From assembly GCF_050627025.1 (NCBI RefSeq), contig NZ_CP192472.1: 64,000 nt of DNA. One strand, written 5' to 3'. The translations under genes were made by a program, and so were the position numbers. Origin of the DNA: Variovorax paradoxus_P. Lineage in GTDB: Bacteria > Pseudomonadota > Gammaproteobacteria > Burkholderiales > Burkholderiaceae_C. Each line of letters opens with the position of its first letter. Positions within the stretch are counted from its first letter, which is position 1. Shown here piece by piece: positions 16,431 to 26,600 of this stretch. The notes under the pieces are model-generated. The model saw only the letters and a list, made by a program, of their open reading frames with translations, ran no database searches and was not told the origin of the DNA.

Positions 16431-18775
16431 CAGCGCCCTGCTCCACCCGCAGGTGCGTTGGCCGGTGCGGCGAGCCGCGCCGCGTTGAGCACCACCACCA
16501 GCGAGCTGGCGGCCATGCCAAGGCCCGCGAGCCACGCGGGCAGCCACCCCGCCACGGCCAGCGGCACGCACAGGGCGTTGTAGCCCGCGGCCCAGGCAAG
16601 GTTCTGGCGCACCACGCGCAGCGTTCGGCGCGCCTGCGCAATGGTGCGTGGAATGGCCTCCAGCGCATCGCCGAGCACCACGAAGTCGGCGCGCGCGCGC
16701 GAAAGCGGCACCGCGTTGCCGAAGGCGAAGGATGCATTTGCGCGTGCCAGCGAAGGGCCGTCGTTGAGGCCATCACCCACCATTGCGACTTGCCGGCCCT
16801 CCGCCTGCAGGCGCCACAGGGCCTCCAGCTTGTCTTCGGGCTTGCAATCGCCCTGCGCAAACTCGATGCCGGCGCGCGCGGCAATTTCGCGGGCGGCGCT
16901 GTCGCGGTCGCCCGAAAGCAGGCGCACCGTAATGCCTTCTGCCTGCAGCGCCGCCACGGCGGAGGCTGCATCGGCGCGCAGTTCTTCAGCGAGCACGAAG
17001 CTCGCGATCCAGCCCTGCTCGTCGCACAGGTGAACCTGCGGCGCGTCGACCTTGAGCGGCGTCACCCCGCAGTAGCCTGCGGAGCCGAGCCGCACACGTT
17101 GTGCGGTGCCCTCGTCGACGCAGCCGCGGCACAGCAGGCCTTCGAGCCCAAGGCCCGCGAGTTCGGCCGGCTGCGTCACGGCCCATGCCGGTGGCGTGCG
17201 GAACTGCGCGTTCCATGCGTTCACCAGCGCACGCGCCCCGGGGTGAAGGGAGTGCGCACCGAGCGCAGCGCCTATCTCCAGCGCGTCGCCGGGGCGCAGG
17301 CCCTGACGGCAATACACGCGTTCGAGGCGCGGTGTGTCGCCGGTCAAGGTGCCCGTCTTGTCGAAGACCACTGTATCCACGGCTGCCAGCGCCTCGAGCG
17401 CCTGCAGGTTCGAAGTGAGCACGCCGCCGCGGGCGAGCGCGCCAGCGCTGGTGAGCATGGCTGCGGGCGTGGCAAGCGAAAGCGCGCAAGGGCATGTCAC
17501 GATGAGCACTGCCACGGCCACCATCAGCGCCTTGCCGGTGTCCGCACGCCACCAGAACGCCGCAGCGCCCATGGCCGCCAACAGCACCAGAACAAGAAAC
17601 GGCCGCGCGATGCGATCGGCCAACCGGGCCAGCCGCGGCTTGCTCGATGCGGCGCTTTCCATCAGCCGGACGATCTGCGCAAAGCGGGTGCCCTCGCCTA
17701 CCGATTCGATCCGCACCTGGACGGTGGCCGACAGGTTGTGGCTGCCCGCGAGAACGCGTTCGCCGCATGTGCGCGGCACCGGGCGCGATTCACCGGTGAG
17801 CAGCGCCTCGCCGGTGCTGGTGTTGCCTTCGATCAGCACGCCATCCGCTGGAAAGGCTTCGCCCGGCAGCACGCGCACCACGTCGCCCACCGCCAGGCGG
17901 CCGACGGCCACACGCTGCCAGTCGCCCCCTGCGCCACGCCGATCGATGCTGTCGGGCAGGCGGTTCATCACCGCGTCGAGCGAGCCGGCGGTGCGGTCCC
18001 GCAGTCGCGCCTCGAGCCAACGGCCCGTGAGCAGGAAGAACACGAACATGGTGAGCGAATCGAAAAACACCTCGGCGCCCAGCACGCCCCCACTGTCGAA
18101 GGTGGCCGCGGTGCTGACGGCAAAGGTAATGCCGATGCCGAAGGCAACGGGCACGTCCATGCCGATGCGCGCATGGCGAAGGTCGCTCCATGCGCTGCGA
18201 AAAAATGGCCCGCATGAAAAGAACAGCACCGGCAGCGTGAGCACCCAGGAGGCCCAGCGAAGCAACTGCGCTGCGTCGGCCGTCATCTCACCGGACTGCG
18301 CGATGTAGGCCGGGTAGGCATACATCATGACCTGCATCATGCAAAAGCCGGACACCAGCCAGCGCCAGAGCGCAAGGCGCAGGTCCCTTGCACGACGTTC
18401 GCGGGCAGAACTGTTCGAAGCCGGCAACAGCGGGTATCCGGCCGCGGCTGCGGCCTCGAACCAGCGCGAAGGCCGCGTGGCCGCAGCCGACCACACGACG
18501 CGGGCACGCCGGTTTGCGGCATTGACCTGCGCTTCGAGCACGCCCGGCACTTGCAGCAAGGCGGCCTCGACGGTGAACGCGCAAGCGGCGCAGTGCATGC
18601 CCTCGACCACGGTCTGCGATTCCCATCGGCCCGTGGCCGGATCGCCTTCGGCAAGGTGGCTGAATGCCGGCCACTCGATGGGGTCGTCCAACACCCGCAA
18701 TGCCTCGCCGGAGGCCGGCGTGGTTGAAGAAGCCGAAGAAGAAGGCGGCGAAAACGGGGCGAGCGCAGCTTGCAT
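16430..18775 (-). CDS. ccoI: Copper-translocating P-type ATPase for cbb3 oxidase (CcoI/FixI)
   Basis: A 781-residue P1B-type ATPase. An HMA-like domain has the metal motif GMHCAAC near residues 59-65. Membrane helices follow, then the ion-channel CPC motif (TCPCALS), the phosphorylation site DKTGTLTG and the hinge GDGLNDGPSL. Such pumps export copper for CcoN assembly. The first ATG at 18775 has no clear ribosome site. The FNR box at 18810-18823 is centred only about 41 bp from it, so a class II start would give a leaderless message, or translation begins slightly later. It is coupled to ccoS and sits upstream of ccoN, an order common in Burkholderiales. Confidence 0.93.
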   Translation of the reverse strand: MQAALAPFSPPSSSASSTTPASGEALRVLDDPIEWPAFSHLAEGDPATGRWESQTVVEGMHCAACAFTVEAALLQVPGVLEAQVNAANRRARVVWSAAATRPSRWFEAAAAAGYPLLPASNSSARERRARDLRLALWRWLVSGFCMMQVMMYAYPAYIAQSGEMTADAAQLLRWASWVLTLPVLFFSCGPFFRSAWSDLRHARIGMDVPVAFGIGITFAVSTAATFDSGGVLGAEVFFDSLTMFVFFLLTGRWLEARLRDRTAGSLDAVMNRLPDSIDRRGAGGDWQRVAVGRLAVGDVVRVLPGEAFPADGVLIEGNTSTGEALLTGESRPVPRTCGERVLAGSHNLSATVQVRIESVGEGTRFAQIVRLMESAASSKPRLARLADRIARPFLVLVLLAAMGAAAFWWRADTGKALMVAVAVLIVTCPCALSLATPAAMLTSAGALARGGVLTSNLQALEALAAVDTVVFDKTGTLTGDTPRLERVYCRQGLRPGDALEIGAALGAHSLHPGARALVNAWNAQFRTPPAWAVTQPAELAGLGLEGLLCRGCVDEGTAQRVRLGSAGYCGVTPLKVDAPQVHLCDEQGWIASFVLAEELRADAASAVAALQAEGITVRLLSGDRDSAAREIAARAGIEFAQGDCKPEDKLEALWRLQAEGRQVAMVGDGLNDGPSLARANASFAFGNAVPLSRARADFVVLGDALEAIPRTIAQARRTLRVVRQNLAWAAGYNALCVPLAVAGWLPAWLAGLGMAASSLVVVLNAARLAAPANAPAGGAGR

Positions 18776-18809
18776 CGGGCAAGGCTAAGGGCGGCCGCCA
18801 AGGCGCCCT

Positions 18810-18823
18810 TTGATCTGCATCAA
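18810..18823. promoter_or_regulatory. FNR box between ccoI and a universal stress gene
   Basis: TTGAT-CTGC-ATCAA, a perfect FNR/Anr consensus in a divergent intergenic region. On the plus strand a start site at about 18858 places CTAAGCT in the -10 window, 16 bp before the universal stress ATG. On the minus strand the same spacing would put the start at the ccoI ATG itself. Activation of the stress gene fits best; ccoI may share it. Confidence 0.85.
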
Positions 18824-18873
18824 CCCCCGGAGCCGCCGCGTTCCTAAGCTGGGCGCAATCTTCGGAGCCCCTC

Positions 18874-19317
18874 ATGTTCAAACGCATCCTCGTCGCCACC
18901 GACGGTTCGACGCTCTCCAAAAAAGCCGTAACGAGCGCCATTGCGCTGGCCGCCACGCACGACGCCGACCTGGTGGCGATCAACGTGATTCCGCGCTACC
19001 CCAAAGGCTACTTCGAAGGCGCGGTGGCTTTCTCGCCCGAGGACATCGGCCGCGTCGAGAAACAGTGGGCCGACAAGGCGCAGGCCATGCTCGACACCGT
19101 GAAATCGCGTGCAGAGCAAAGCGGGGTGCGAATCAAGACGGCAACGGTCAACTCCGACCTGGTGGCGGAATCGATCGTCGCGGCCGCAAAAAAGCACAAG
19201 TGCGACCTGATCGTGATGGCCTCGCACGGCCGCAAGGGCATCAAGCGCCTGCTGCTGGGCAGCGAGACGCAGCATGTGTTGGCGCACTCGGCATTGCCGG
19301 TGCTTGTGCTCCGGTAG
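18874..19317 (+). CDS. Universal stress protein (UspA family)
   Basis: A 147-residue Usp protein: MFKRILVATDGSTLSKKAV at the start and MASHGRKGIKRLLLGSETQHVL near the end, the latter matching the ATP-binding G-x2-G-x9-G-S/T motif, then LPVLVLR. It diverges from ccoI with a perfect FNR box between them, so oxygen-dependent induction is likely. It is not closely similar to the second Usp in this window (6582-7004): the two share only family motifs. It converges with hmp. Confidence 0.92.
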   Translation: MFKRILVATDGSTLSKKAVTSAIALAATHDADLVAINVIPRYPKGYFEGAVAFSPEDIGRVEKQWADKAQAMLDTVKSRAEQSGVRIKTATVNSDLVAESIVAAAKKHKCDLIVMASHGRKGIKRLLLGSETQHVLAHSALPVLVLR

Positions 19318-19342
19318 GCGCTACAAGCCCGGGTTCGCCGCT

Positions 19343-20527
19343 TTATGCCTCGAGCGCTTCGAGCGGGCCGAAAAATTCGTAGCGCAGCTGCTGCCTGGGC
19401 ACGCCCAGCTCGAGGCTGTTGGCATACACCGCCTTCATGAAAGGCTTGGGGCCGAGAAAATACAGGTCGACATCGCGGTCGGCCGGCAGTTGCTGCCCAA
19501 GCAGTTCGCGCGTGACAAAGCCGGTTGCATGCGGCCGGTCGGATTCACGCGGCGTGTCGTACACGTAGAGCGGCTTCACATTGGCATGCTGCGCCGCCAG
19601 CGCGTCGACCCGTTCGCGGAACGCGTGGGCACCGCCATGCCGCGCCGCATGAATGAAGTGCACCGGGCGCCCGGTGTGCGCCACGGATTCGAGCATGCTC
19701 ATGGCCGGCGTAATGCCGACGCCGCCCGTTACCAGCACCAGCGGGCGCGGCTGATTGCCCGCGGGCTGCAGCACGAAGTCGCCGCAGGGCGCCTGCGCTT
19801 TCAGGATGGTTCCAACGGTTGCGCTCGCGTGCAGCCAGTTCGAGGCACGGCCACCCTCTTCCTGCTTGACGCTGATGCGGTACCACGGCTTGCCCGGCGC
19901 ATCGGACAGCGAATAGTTGCGCCGGAGCGGCTCGCCGTCGATGTTCAGCACCAGCGTGAGGTATTGGCCGGGCGAAAAGGCGAGGAGCGGGCCGCCGTCG
20001 ACGGGCTCCAGGTAGAAAGAGGTGATGACTTCGCTCTCCTTCTCGCGGCGGGCGACACGAAACTCGCGCTCGCCGCGCCATCCGCCAGTCTGGGCGGCGT
20101 TGTTGCGATAGACCTCTTCTTCCGCAGCAATAAGAATTGCCGCGAGCGACTCGTAGGCCTCGCCCCATGCGGCAATGATCTCGTCGGTTGCAGCGTCGCC
20201 GAGCACGTCCTTGATGGCCTGCAACAGGCAGCCGCCGACCACCGGATAGTGCTCGGGCAGCACGCCCAGCGCGGCGTGCTTCTGGATGATGCGCGGCAGC
20301 GCACCGGCGATTTCGTCGAGCCGGTCGATGTGCGTGGCATAGGCCAGCACTGCACCGGCGAGCGCGCGCGCCTGGCTGCCGGCGGCCTGGTGCGCCTCAT
20401 TGAAGAACGCCTTCACTTCCGGATGGCTCTCGAACATGATCCGGTAGAAGTGGCTGGTGATGGCCTCCCCGTGCGCCTGAAGTGCGGGTACGGTGGCTTT
20501 GACGATGGCGATGGTCTGCGGGTTCAT
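19343..20527 (-). CDS. hmp: Flavohaemoglobin / nitric oxide dioxygenase
   Basis: A 394-residue flavohaemoprotein that converts NO and O2 to nitrate using NAD(P)H. The globin domain (1-140) has Tyr28 in the distal B10 position and the proximal His near residue 84 (IQKHAALGV). The FAD domain contains RRNYSLSDAPG and the NAD domain GGVGITPAMSMLE, ending with FFGPLEALE. It is the full family length. The ATG at 20527 is clear. It diverges from norR, whose NO-sensing product probably activates it through sigma-54; the intergenic region holds several repeated GGTCA elements. Confidence 0.96.
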   Translation of the reverse strand: MNPQTIAIVKATVPALQAHGEAITSHFYRIMFESHPEVKAFFNEAHQAAGSQARALAGAVLAYATHIDRLDEIAGALPRIIQKHAALGVLPEHYPVVGGCLLQAIKDVLGDAATDEIIAAWGEAYESLAAILIAAEEEVYRNNAAQTGGWRGEREFRVARREKESEVITSFYLEPVDGGPLLAFSPGQYLTLVLNIDGEPLRRNYSLSDAPGKPWYRISVKQEEGGRASNWLHASATVGTILKAQAPCGDFVLQPAGNQPRPLVLVTGGVGITPAMSMLESVAHTGRPVHFIHAARHGGAHAFRERVDALAAQHANVKPLYVYDTPRESDRPHATGFVTRELLGQQLPADRDVDLYFLGPKPFMKAVYANSLELGVPRQQLRYEFFGPLEALEA

Positions 20528-20627
20528 CTGTGGCTCGAGGATCGTTGAGATGCTTCTTCTCTCTCACGAACCGTGCCAGTCGCGGCCACCGGCGCAAGTG
20601 CCCGCCGGCATTGGGGATTTTGAATAC

Positions 20628-20691
20628 GTGGTCAAATTCGCAACAATACTCGCGTTGTATTTATGACCACAAACAGTGTCGATTTGACCAC
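20628..20691. promoter_or_regulatory. Repeated GGTCA/TGACC elements in the hmp-norR control region
   Basis: GTGGTCAAAT at 20628-20637 is the exact inverse of ATTTGACCAC at 20682-20691, and a second inverse copy, TGACCAC, is at 20664-20670 across the norR start codon. A smaller CAAC/GTTG dyad lies between. Three half-sites around one divergent promoter suggest a regulator-binding array, with NorR the obvious candidate. NorR's described enhancers use a GT-N7-AC core, of which TGT-ATTTATG-ACC (20656-20668) is one fit. Confidence 0.55.
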
Positions 20692-22258
20692 CACGGCGGC
20701 ATCGCCAGCCTCCGAAGGGCAGCGGTTCCGCTCGCTTCTGGCCGCAGCCCGGGGCCTTGTGCGGTGTGATGCCGCCGCGCTGCTGCGGCTGGACGGCGAC
20801 GTGCTGCGTCCGCTTGCGGTGGACGGCCTGAGCGACGAGACCCTGGGGCGGCAGTTTCCCGTGGCGTCGCATCCGCGCTTTGCACGCCTGCTGGAGAGCG
20901 AACAAGGCCTGCGCTTTGCGCACGATTGCGCCCTGCCCGACCCTTACGACGGCCTTGTGGCGGGACAGCCGGGAATCCTGCCTGTGCACGACTGCATGGG
21001 CGCGCCGCTTCGCTTGCGGGGTGCGCTCTGGGGCCTGCTGACGCTGGATGCGCTGGAGCCCGGCGCATTCGAATCAGTGAGCCCGGCGCAACTCGAAGCT
21101 CTTGTCGCGCTGGTGGAAACGGGCATCGAGTCGGCCCAGACGATCCAGGAGATGGAAGCGCGCGCCATGCGCGAGCAGGCCGTGGTGCAGGCCTTGCGCT
21201 CGGGGCGCGGCGCCACGCGCGAACTGCTCGGAAGCAGCGCCGCAATGAAGCAGCTGTGCAGCGAGATCGACACGGTCGCTGCGTCGGACCTCACGGTGCT
21301 GGTGCTCGGAGAAACGGGCGTGGGCAAGGACCTTGTGGCACAGCGCCTTCATGCGCGTTCGAGGCGGCGCGAGCAGCCGCTGGTGCAGGTGAACTGCGCG
21401 GCGCTTCCCGAGACACTGGCCGACAGCGAACTCTTCGGCCACAAGCGCGGCGCGTTTACCGGCGCAGTGCAAGACCGGAACGGCAAGTTCGAGATAGCCG
21501 ATGGCGGCACGCTCTTTCTGGACGAAGTGGGCGAACTGCCGCTGACGGTGCAGGCCAAGCTCTTGCGCGTGCTGCAAAGCGGCGAGGTGCAGCGGCCCGG
21601 CAGCGACCGGACGCTGAAGGTCGACGTGCGCGTGATTGCGGCCACCAACCGCGACCTGCCCGCCGCGATTGCGCAAGGGCGTTTTCGCGCCGACCTTTAT
21701 CACCGGCTCTCGGTGTATCCGCTGGTCGTGCCGCCGCTGCGCGAACGCGGGCGCGACGTGGTGGCCCTGGCAGGCGGCTTTCTCGAGGAGAACCAGCATC
21801 GCCTTGGGGCGCGCAACCTGCGGCTTTCACCGGCCTCGAAGGCCGCCCTTCTTGCGCACAGCTGGCCAGGCAACGTGCGCGAGCTCGAGCACGTCATCAG
21901 CCGCGCGGCCCTCAGGGCATTTACAGAGCAGGGCCGCGGCGCGCGATGGACGGCCATCGAGCCGCACCACCTGGCGCTGGATGCCGCGGCGAGCGGCGGG
22001 CATGCGGTGGAGCCGGCTGTGCCGGTTGCATCGGCACCGACGCCGGCGCTCGATGGACATGCAAGCTTCGCCGGCACTGCCGGCGGCGGCACGCTGCGCG
22101 AAGCAACAGCGGCCTTCCAACGTGCGTGGCTCGCCGATGCGCTGGCGCGGCACAACGGGCATGTGGCCAACGCTGCGCGCGAGGCCGGCATCGACCGCAG
22201 CAACTTCCACCGCACGTTGCGAAAGCTGGGGGTGCGCCCCTCGGGCGACGACCAATAG
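20663..22258 (+). CDS. norR: NO-responsive sigma-54 activator NorR
   Basis: A 531-residue bacterial enhancer-binding protein. An N-terminal GAF domain (about 20-165) would hold the NO-sensing non-haem iron. The AAA+ domain carries Walker A GETGVGKD, the sigma-54 contact loop GAFTGA (ELFGHKRGAFTGA) and FLDEVGELP. The C-terminal Fis-type HTH contains HVANAAREAGIDRSNFHRTL. It diverges from hmp, the usual arrangement of NorR with its target in betaproteobacteria. The start ATG at 20663 falls inside a repeated TGACCAC element, which suggests autorepression by binding over its own start. Confidence 0.93.
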   Translation: MTTNSVDLTTTAASPASEGQRFRSLLAAARGLVRCDAAALLRLDGDVLRPLAVDGLSDETLGRQFPVASHPRFARLLESEQGLRFAHDCALPDPYDGLVAGQPGILPVHDCMGAPLRLRGALWGLLTLDALEPGAFESVSPAQLEALVALVETGIESAQTIQEMEARAMREQAVVQALRSGRGATRELLGSSAAMKQLCSEIDTVAASDLTVLVLGETGVGKDLVAQRLHARSRRREQPLVQVNCAALPETLADSELFGHKRGAFTGAVQDRNGKFEIADGGTLFLDEVGELPLTVQAKLLRVLQSGEVQRPGSDRTLKVDVRVIAATNRDLPAAIAQGRFRADLYHRLSVYPLVVPPLRERGRDVVALAGGFLEENQHRLGARNLRLSPASKAALLAHSWPGNVRELEHVISRAALRAFTEQGRGARWTAIEPHHLALDAAASGGHAVEPAVPVASAPTPALDGHASFAGTAGGGTLREATAAFQRAWLADALARHNGHVANAAREAGIDRSNFHRTLRKLGVRPSGDDQ

Positions 22259-22330
22259 CACCGCAAGAGCTGCCGCTCGATCGGCGAGGCACAAAAAAAG
22301 GCGCTGCGGAAAAAACAAAAGGGCTGTACA

Positions 22331-22348
22331 GTAAACCGATTGGTTCAC
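22331..22348. promoter_or_regulatory. Imperfect dyad upstream of the MFS gene
   Basis: GTAAACC-GATT-GGTTCAC has 7-bp arms with one mismatch, 27 bp before the MFS start codon and just upstream of its ribosome site. It has the size and shape of a TetR or similar repressor operator. No regulator gene lies next to it, so the assignment is open. Confidence 0.4.
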
Positions 22349-22374
22349 CATTACATTCCTTCCGGAGCAAGACG

Positions 22375-23616
22375 ATGAACATCCGTGCCTCCGCGCGCCC
22401 GGCTGACGCGCTCGATTCGAACTGGTCCATTGTTGCCGCCGGTGCGCTGATGACCTGCGTTGCCATTGGCGTGCTGTTCTCGCTGGCGGTTTTTCTCGAG
22501 CCCATGAGCGCGGCCACGGGTTGGTCGCGCGCCGGCATTTCGAGCGCCATGACGCTGGCCTTTTTGAGCATGGGCGTGGCCGGTTTTGGCTGGGGCGCAT
22601 TGAGCGACCGCTACGGCCCGCGCGTGGTGGTGCTGGCGGGCACGGTGCTGCTGGGGCTTTCGACAGTGCTTGCCAGCCGCGCATCGAGCTTGCTCCAGTT
22701 CCAGCTTTTCTACGGCGTGATGATGGGCATTGCCGCGGGCAGCTTCTTCGCACCGGTGATCGCAACCACCGCGTCATGGTTCGACAAGCATCGCAGCCTC
22801 GCCGTCTCGCTCGTCTCGGCAGGCATGGGCGTGGCGCCGATGACCATTTCTCCGCTGGCTGCGTGGCTGGTAACGCATTACGACTGGCGCATGGCGCAGT
22901 TGATCATCGGCGTTGGTGCGTGGGTTGTGCTGCTGCCCGCTGTGTGGCTTGTTCGCGCAGCTCCCGGCGCGGCCTCCACCACCGCTGGCGGGGCAACCCA
23001 AGCGCCTGAGATGAAAGTCGGCGAGGCGCTGCGCTCGCGTGCTTTCCTCGTGCTCGGAATTACCTTCTTCGCCTGCTGCGCGGCGCATTCGGGGCCGATC
23101 TTCCACACGGTGAGCTACGCCATCGGCTGCGGCCTTCCCACGTTCGCGGCAGTAACCATCTACAGCATGGAGGGAGCAGCCGGGCTGGGTGGGCGACTGC
23201 TCTTCGGCGTGCTGGCGGACAGGCTAGGCGCCAAGCGAGTGCTTGTCGCAGGCTTGCTGATCCAGGCGTTTGCCGCTGCCTGCTATCTGCTGGTCAGCCG
23301 GCTCGGCGGCTTTTATGCCGTGGCCATTGTCTTTGGCCTTGCCTATGGCGGCGTGATGCCGCTCTATGCGGTGCTGGCGCGGGACTATTTTGGCGCCCGC
23401 ATCCTGGGCACGGTGCTGGGCGCGGCGTCGATGCTCTCCAGCCTTGGCATGGCACTGGGTCCGGTGCTGGGCGGCTGGCTCTTCGACCGCTACGGCAGCT
23501 ATGCCTGGATGTACATCGGCTCCATGGCCGTGGGGCTTGGCGCAGTGCTCATCGCACTCACGTTCCCCCGAACGGACCACGCCGGCAAGCAACCGCGCCT
23601 GCAGCCGGCGGGGTAG
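22375..23616 (+). CDS. MFS transporter (monocarboxylate/OFA-like)
   Basis: A 413-residue, 12-helix major facilitator. The start at 22375 has a CCGGAG site, and the long frame open upstream overlaps norR and is rejected. Between helices 2 and 3 is WGALSDRYGPRVVV, and the matching repeat in the second half is LLFGVLADRLGAKRVL, both versions of the G-x-LaDRxGxR motif. The overall look (MTLAFLSMGVAGFGWG, ASWFDKHRSLAVSLVSAGMG) resembles MFS members that carry monocarboxylates or oxalate. No substrate gene lies beside it; norR upstream is probably unrelated. Confidence 0.85.
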   Translation: MNIRASARPADALDSNWSIVAAGALMTCVAIGVLFSLAVFLEPMSAATGWSRAGISSAMTLAFLSMGVAGFGWGALSDRYGPRVVVLAGTVLLGLSTVLASRASSLLQFQLFYGVMMGIAAGSFFAPVIATTASWFDKHRSLAVSLVSAGMGVAPMTISPLAAWLVTHYDWRMAQLIIGVGAWVVLLPAVWLVRAAPGAASTTAGGATQAPEMKVGEALRSRAFLVLGITFFACCAAHSGPIFHTVSYAIGCGLPTFAAVTIYSMEGAAGLGGRLLFGVLADRLGAKRVLVAGLLIQAFAAACYLLVSRLGGFYAVAIVFGLAYGGVMPLYAVLARDYFGARILGTVLGAASMLSSLGMALGPVLGGWLFDRYGSYAWMYIGSMAVGLGAVLIALTFPRTDHAGKQPRLQPAG

Positions 23617-23631
23617 CGAGCCAGGCCTTGG

Positions 23632-26600
23632 CTACGGGCGCTCGTCTTGCACCGGCAGCGGCGCCACCTGGACATTGTTGCGGCCCGATCTCTTGGCCTG
23701 GTAGAGCATCTCGTCCGCGCGCCTGACCAGCGTGGCGGCGTCCGCGTCGCCGCCTTGGTAGAACGCCAAGCCGATGCTCAACGTGATGTTGATCGTCAGC
23801 TGGGGTTGTTGCTGCTGCTCGATGGCAAACGGTGCTTGCGTGGCCGCGACGAGCTTCGCGGCAGCAGACACTGCAATGTCGGTGTTGGGCAGGCCTTCCA
23901 TGATCACCGTGAACTCGTCGCCGCCGAGGCGCGCGCGAATATCGGTGGAGCGCAGCCCATGCGACAGCCTGTTAGAGAAGGCCTTAAGAAGCTCGTCTCC
24001 CGCCTGGTGGCCGAACTGGTCGTTGACCTGCTTGAAGCCGTCGATGTCCAGGTACATCAGCGCCATCAGCGCACCGGCGCCGCGGCTGCGCTCCATGGCC
24101 TCGCCCAGGCGCGCCTGAAAGCCTGCACGGTTGGCCAGTCCGGTGAGCGGATCGATCTGCGCCAGGTTGACGAGGCGCTTCTCTTCGAGCTTCTGGCGCG
24201 TGATGTCGGTGATGACGGCGTGGAAGCCGACGATGGTGTCGGCATTGGCGGCCGGCTGCGGAATGTACTGGGCCTCGTAGCAGTTGTAGCTATCGCTTTG
24301 CGTGTCTTCACTCTGAAAGGTGACCACCTCGCCGGCCAGCGCGGCGCGTATGTGCGGCTTCACGCTCTCGTAGGCGGGTTCGCCGAGCAGTTCTTGCACA
24401 GTGTGGCCCTGGATCTGGTCGCGCGAGAGGCCGAATTCGCGCTCGTAGGCCAGGTTGTTGAAGCGGTAGCGCTCGTCCGCGTCTATGTAGGCCACGCGCA
24501 TGGGCAGCGCATCGGCCACCGTGCGCAGGCGGGCTTCGCTCTCCTGAAGCGCTTCTTCTGCCTCATGGTGCGCGGTAATGTCGCTGTCCAGCGTGTAGAG
24601 GCCCATGACCCTGCCCTGTTCGTTGCGCTCCGGAACCAGCGTGGCCTGAATGTCGCGGCGCCCACCGGGGCCCATCACCCTTCGCTCGTAAGTAACCTGG
24701 CGCCCCGCGAGCGCCGCGCGAAGGTGCGGCTCCATCTGGGCCCAGGCATCGTCTCCGTAGAACTCGCGCATGCTGCGGCCAATCAGCTTTTCGGGGTCGA
24801 CGCCGAACCAGTCCTGGTAAGCCTTGTTGACGAACCTGAAGCGCAGGTCCCAGTCAAGGTAGGAGATCAGCGCGGGCAGGTGGTCCGTGACCATGCGCAG
24901 GCGGTGTTCGCTGTCGCGAAGCGCCTGCTCCGCCGCCTTGGCTGCAGAAATGTCGCGCATCAGGCCCGAGAAGTACTCCACCTTGCCGTGCTTGTCGCGG
25001 TGCGCAATGACCATGTGGCTGACAGGAAACTCCCGGCGCTCGGCGTCCCACACCATCGACTCGCCGACCCATACGCCGTTGGCAAGTGCCGTGGGCACCA
25101 CTTCAGACCTGAACCTCTCGATGGTCTTGGGCGGATTGAAGTCGCTCGCGCTCAGCTGTTCGATAGGCGCATCGAGACGCAGCCCGGTGCGGATGCGCGC
25201 CGCCGGGTTCATATAGATGAGCCGGCCCGCCGCATCGAGCTGGACAATGTAGTCGGTCGTCATGTCGAAGATGGCCGTGAGCGTGCGAAGGGCCTGATCG
25301 GCCCGCGTGCGCTCGGTGATGTCGGCCACCGTTCCTACATGGCCGAGGACGCGGCCGCCGACGATCACAGGCCGGCTCTTCAATGCCACCAGCACGCGGG
25401 TTCCATCCCTGCGATGCAGCCGGCGAGTCGCGCTGAATGGCTCTGGCGTGTTGACAAGGCGAATCCATTCCTTGCGCACCTTTTCGCGGATGTCCTCGCG
25501 CACCAGCGTGAGCCATCCCTGTGCGGCGTCTTTCCGCTCCAGGCCGTGGATCGCGAGGTACTCGTCGTTCACGTAGGTGGCGCGGCCTTCAGTGTCTGAA
25601 CGGAACAGTCCCACGGGCGATGCGTCGGTCACCGCCGCCACCTCGAGGCGCTGCTCGCGCAGCTCGGCCATCAAGGCGTCGAACTCGCGTGCCAGATCGC
25701 CGCGCTCGTCGTTGGCGGCAACATCGAGCTTGACCTGGCTGTCGGGCGAATGCCGCAGCGTGCGGATCGCATTGGTCAGCGCCTCCAGCGGCCGCATGAC
25801 CCATGACGTACCCAGCCAGACCAGGAGCGCACAGCCCAGGCCCAGCCACAGCAATTGCAGCAGCAAGGCTTGCCTTGCCTGCTCCAGCGGGGCGTAGGCA
25901 ATGCTCGCCGGCACGATCAGCCGCAACTCCCAGTCGGCGTTGCGTATGGTGGCGCGCGTCGCGAGATCGTTCAGGGTGCCATCGGCTGGCGCCACGGCAG
26001 CTGCGCTTGCCGGCTTCAGCAGCAGGGTCGAATCGTGATGCATGACCACCTGCGGAGATGCGTCGCGCGTGACGATCACGTAGTAGCCGCCCCGCCCGAC
26101 CGTGGCCTGGCTCATGTCGCCGAGCATGTTCGCGCGCTGCAGGTTCAGCGCTGCGCCCAGTACGCCGATGAGGCGGCCGTCGGGTGTTTCGACTGGAACC
26201 GCCATGACCACCGCGGGCTGTTTGCCGCCCTTGGTAAGCAACGGTGCGGAGATGGCCGGCTGCCGCAGGTCGCGCACTTGCCGGAAGTAGTCGCGATCGG
26301 CAACGTTCGGCGGGTCGCTCGCCGGCGGGTTGATGGCAACGATGGTGCCGTCCAGGTTGGCGAGCGCGGCGTTGTCGAACATCGCACGCAGGTCGACGTC
26401 GGCAAGAAAGCCTTGCCGCGCCTCGGGGTCGTCGAAGCCGCGCGCGCCCAGCTCCCGCGCCGCACGCGCGAGAGCGGCCACATGAACACCCAGCTTGTAG
26501 TCGAGATCGGCCGCGGCGCTTTCGGTGAGCGCCTGTTGCTGCTCGCGCATCAGGTTGAGGTACTCGCTGGACAGGTTGCGGTACTGCCACCATCCCGTTG

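Noticed and set aside
20528..20627. A full sigma-54 promoter before hmp
   Set aside because: The -24 element TGGCACGG is good, but ten bases later there is GA where GC is required. I keep it only as a remark.
20926..22374. A long upstream extension of the MFS gene
   Set aside because: It reads out of frame through norR. The MFS protein has a ribosome site and a normal start at 22375.
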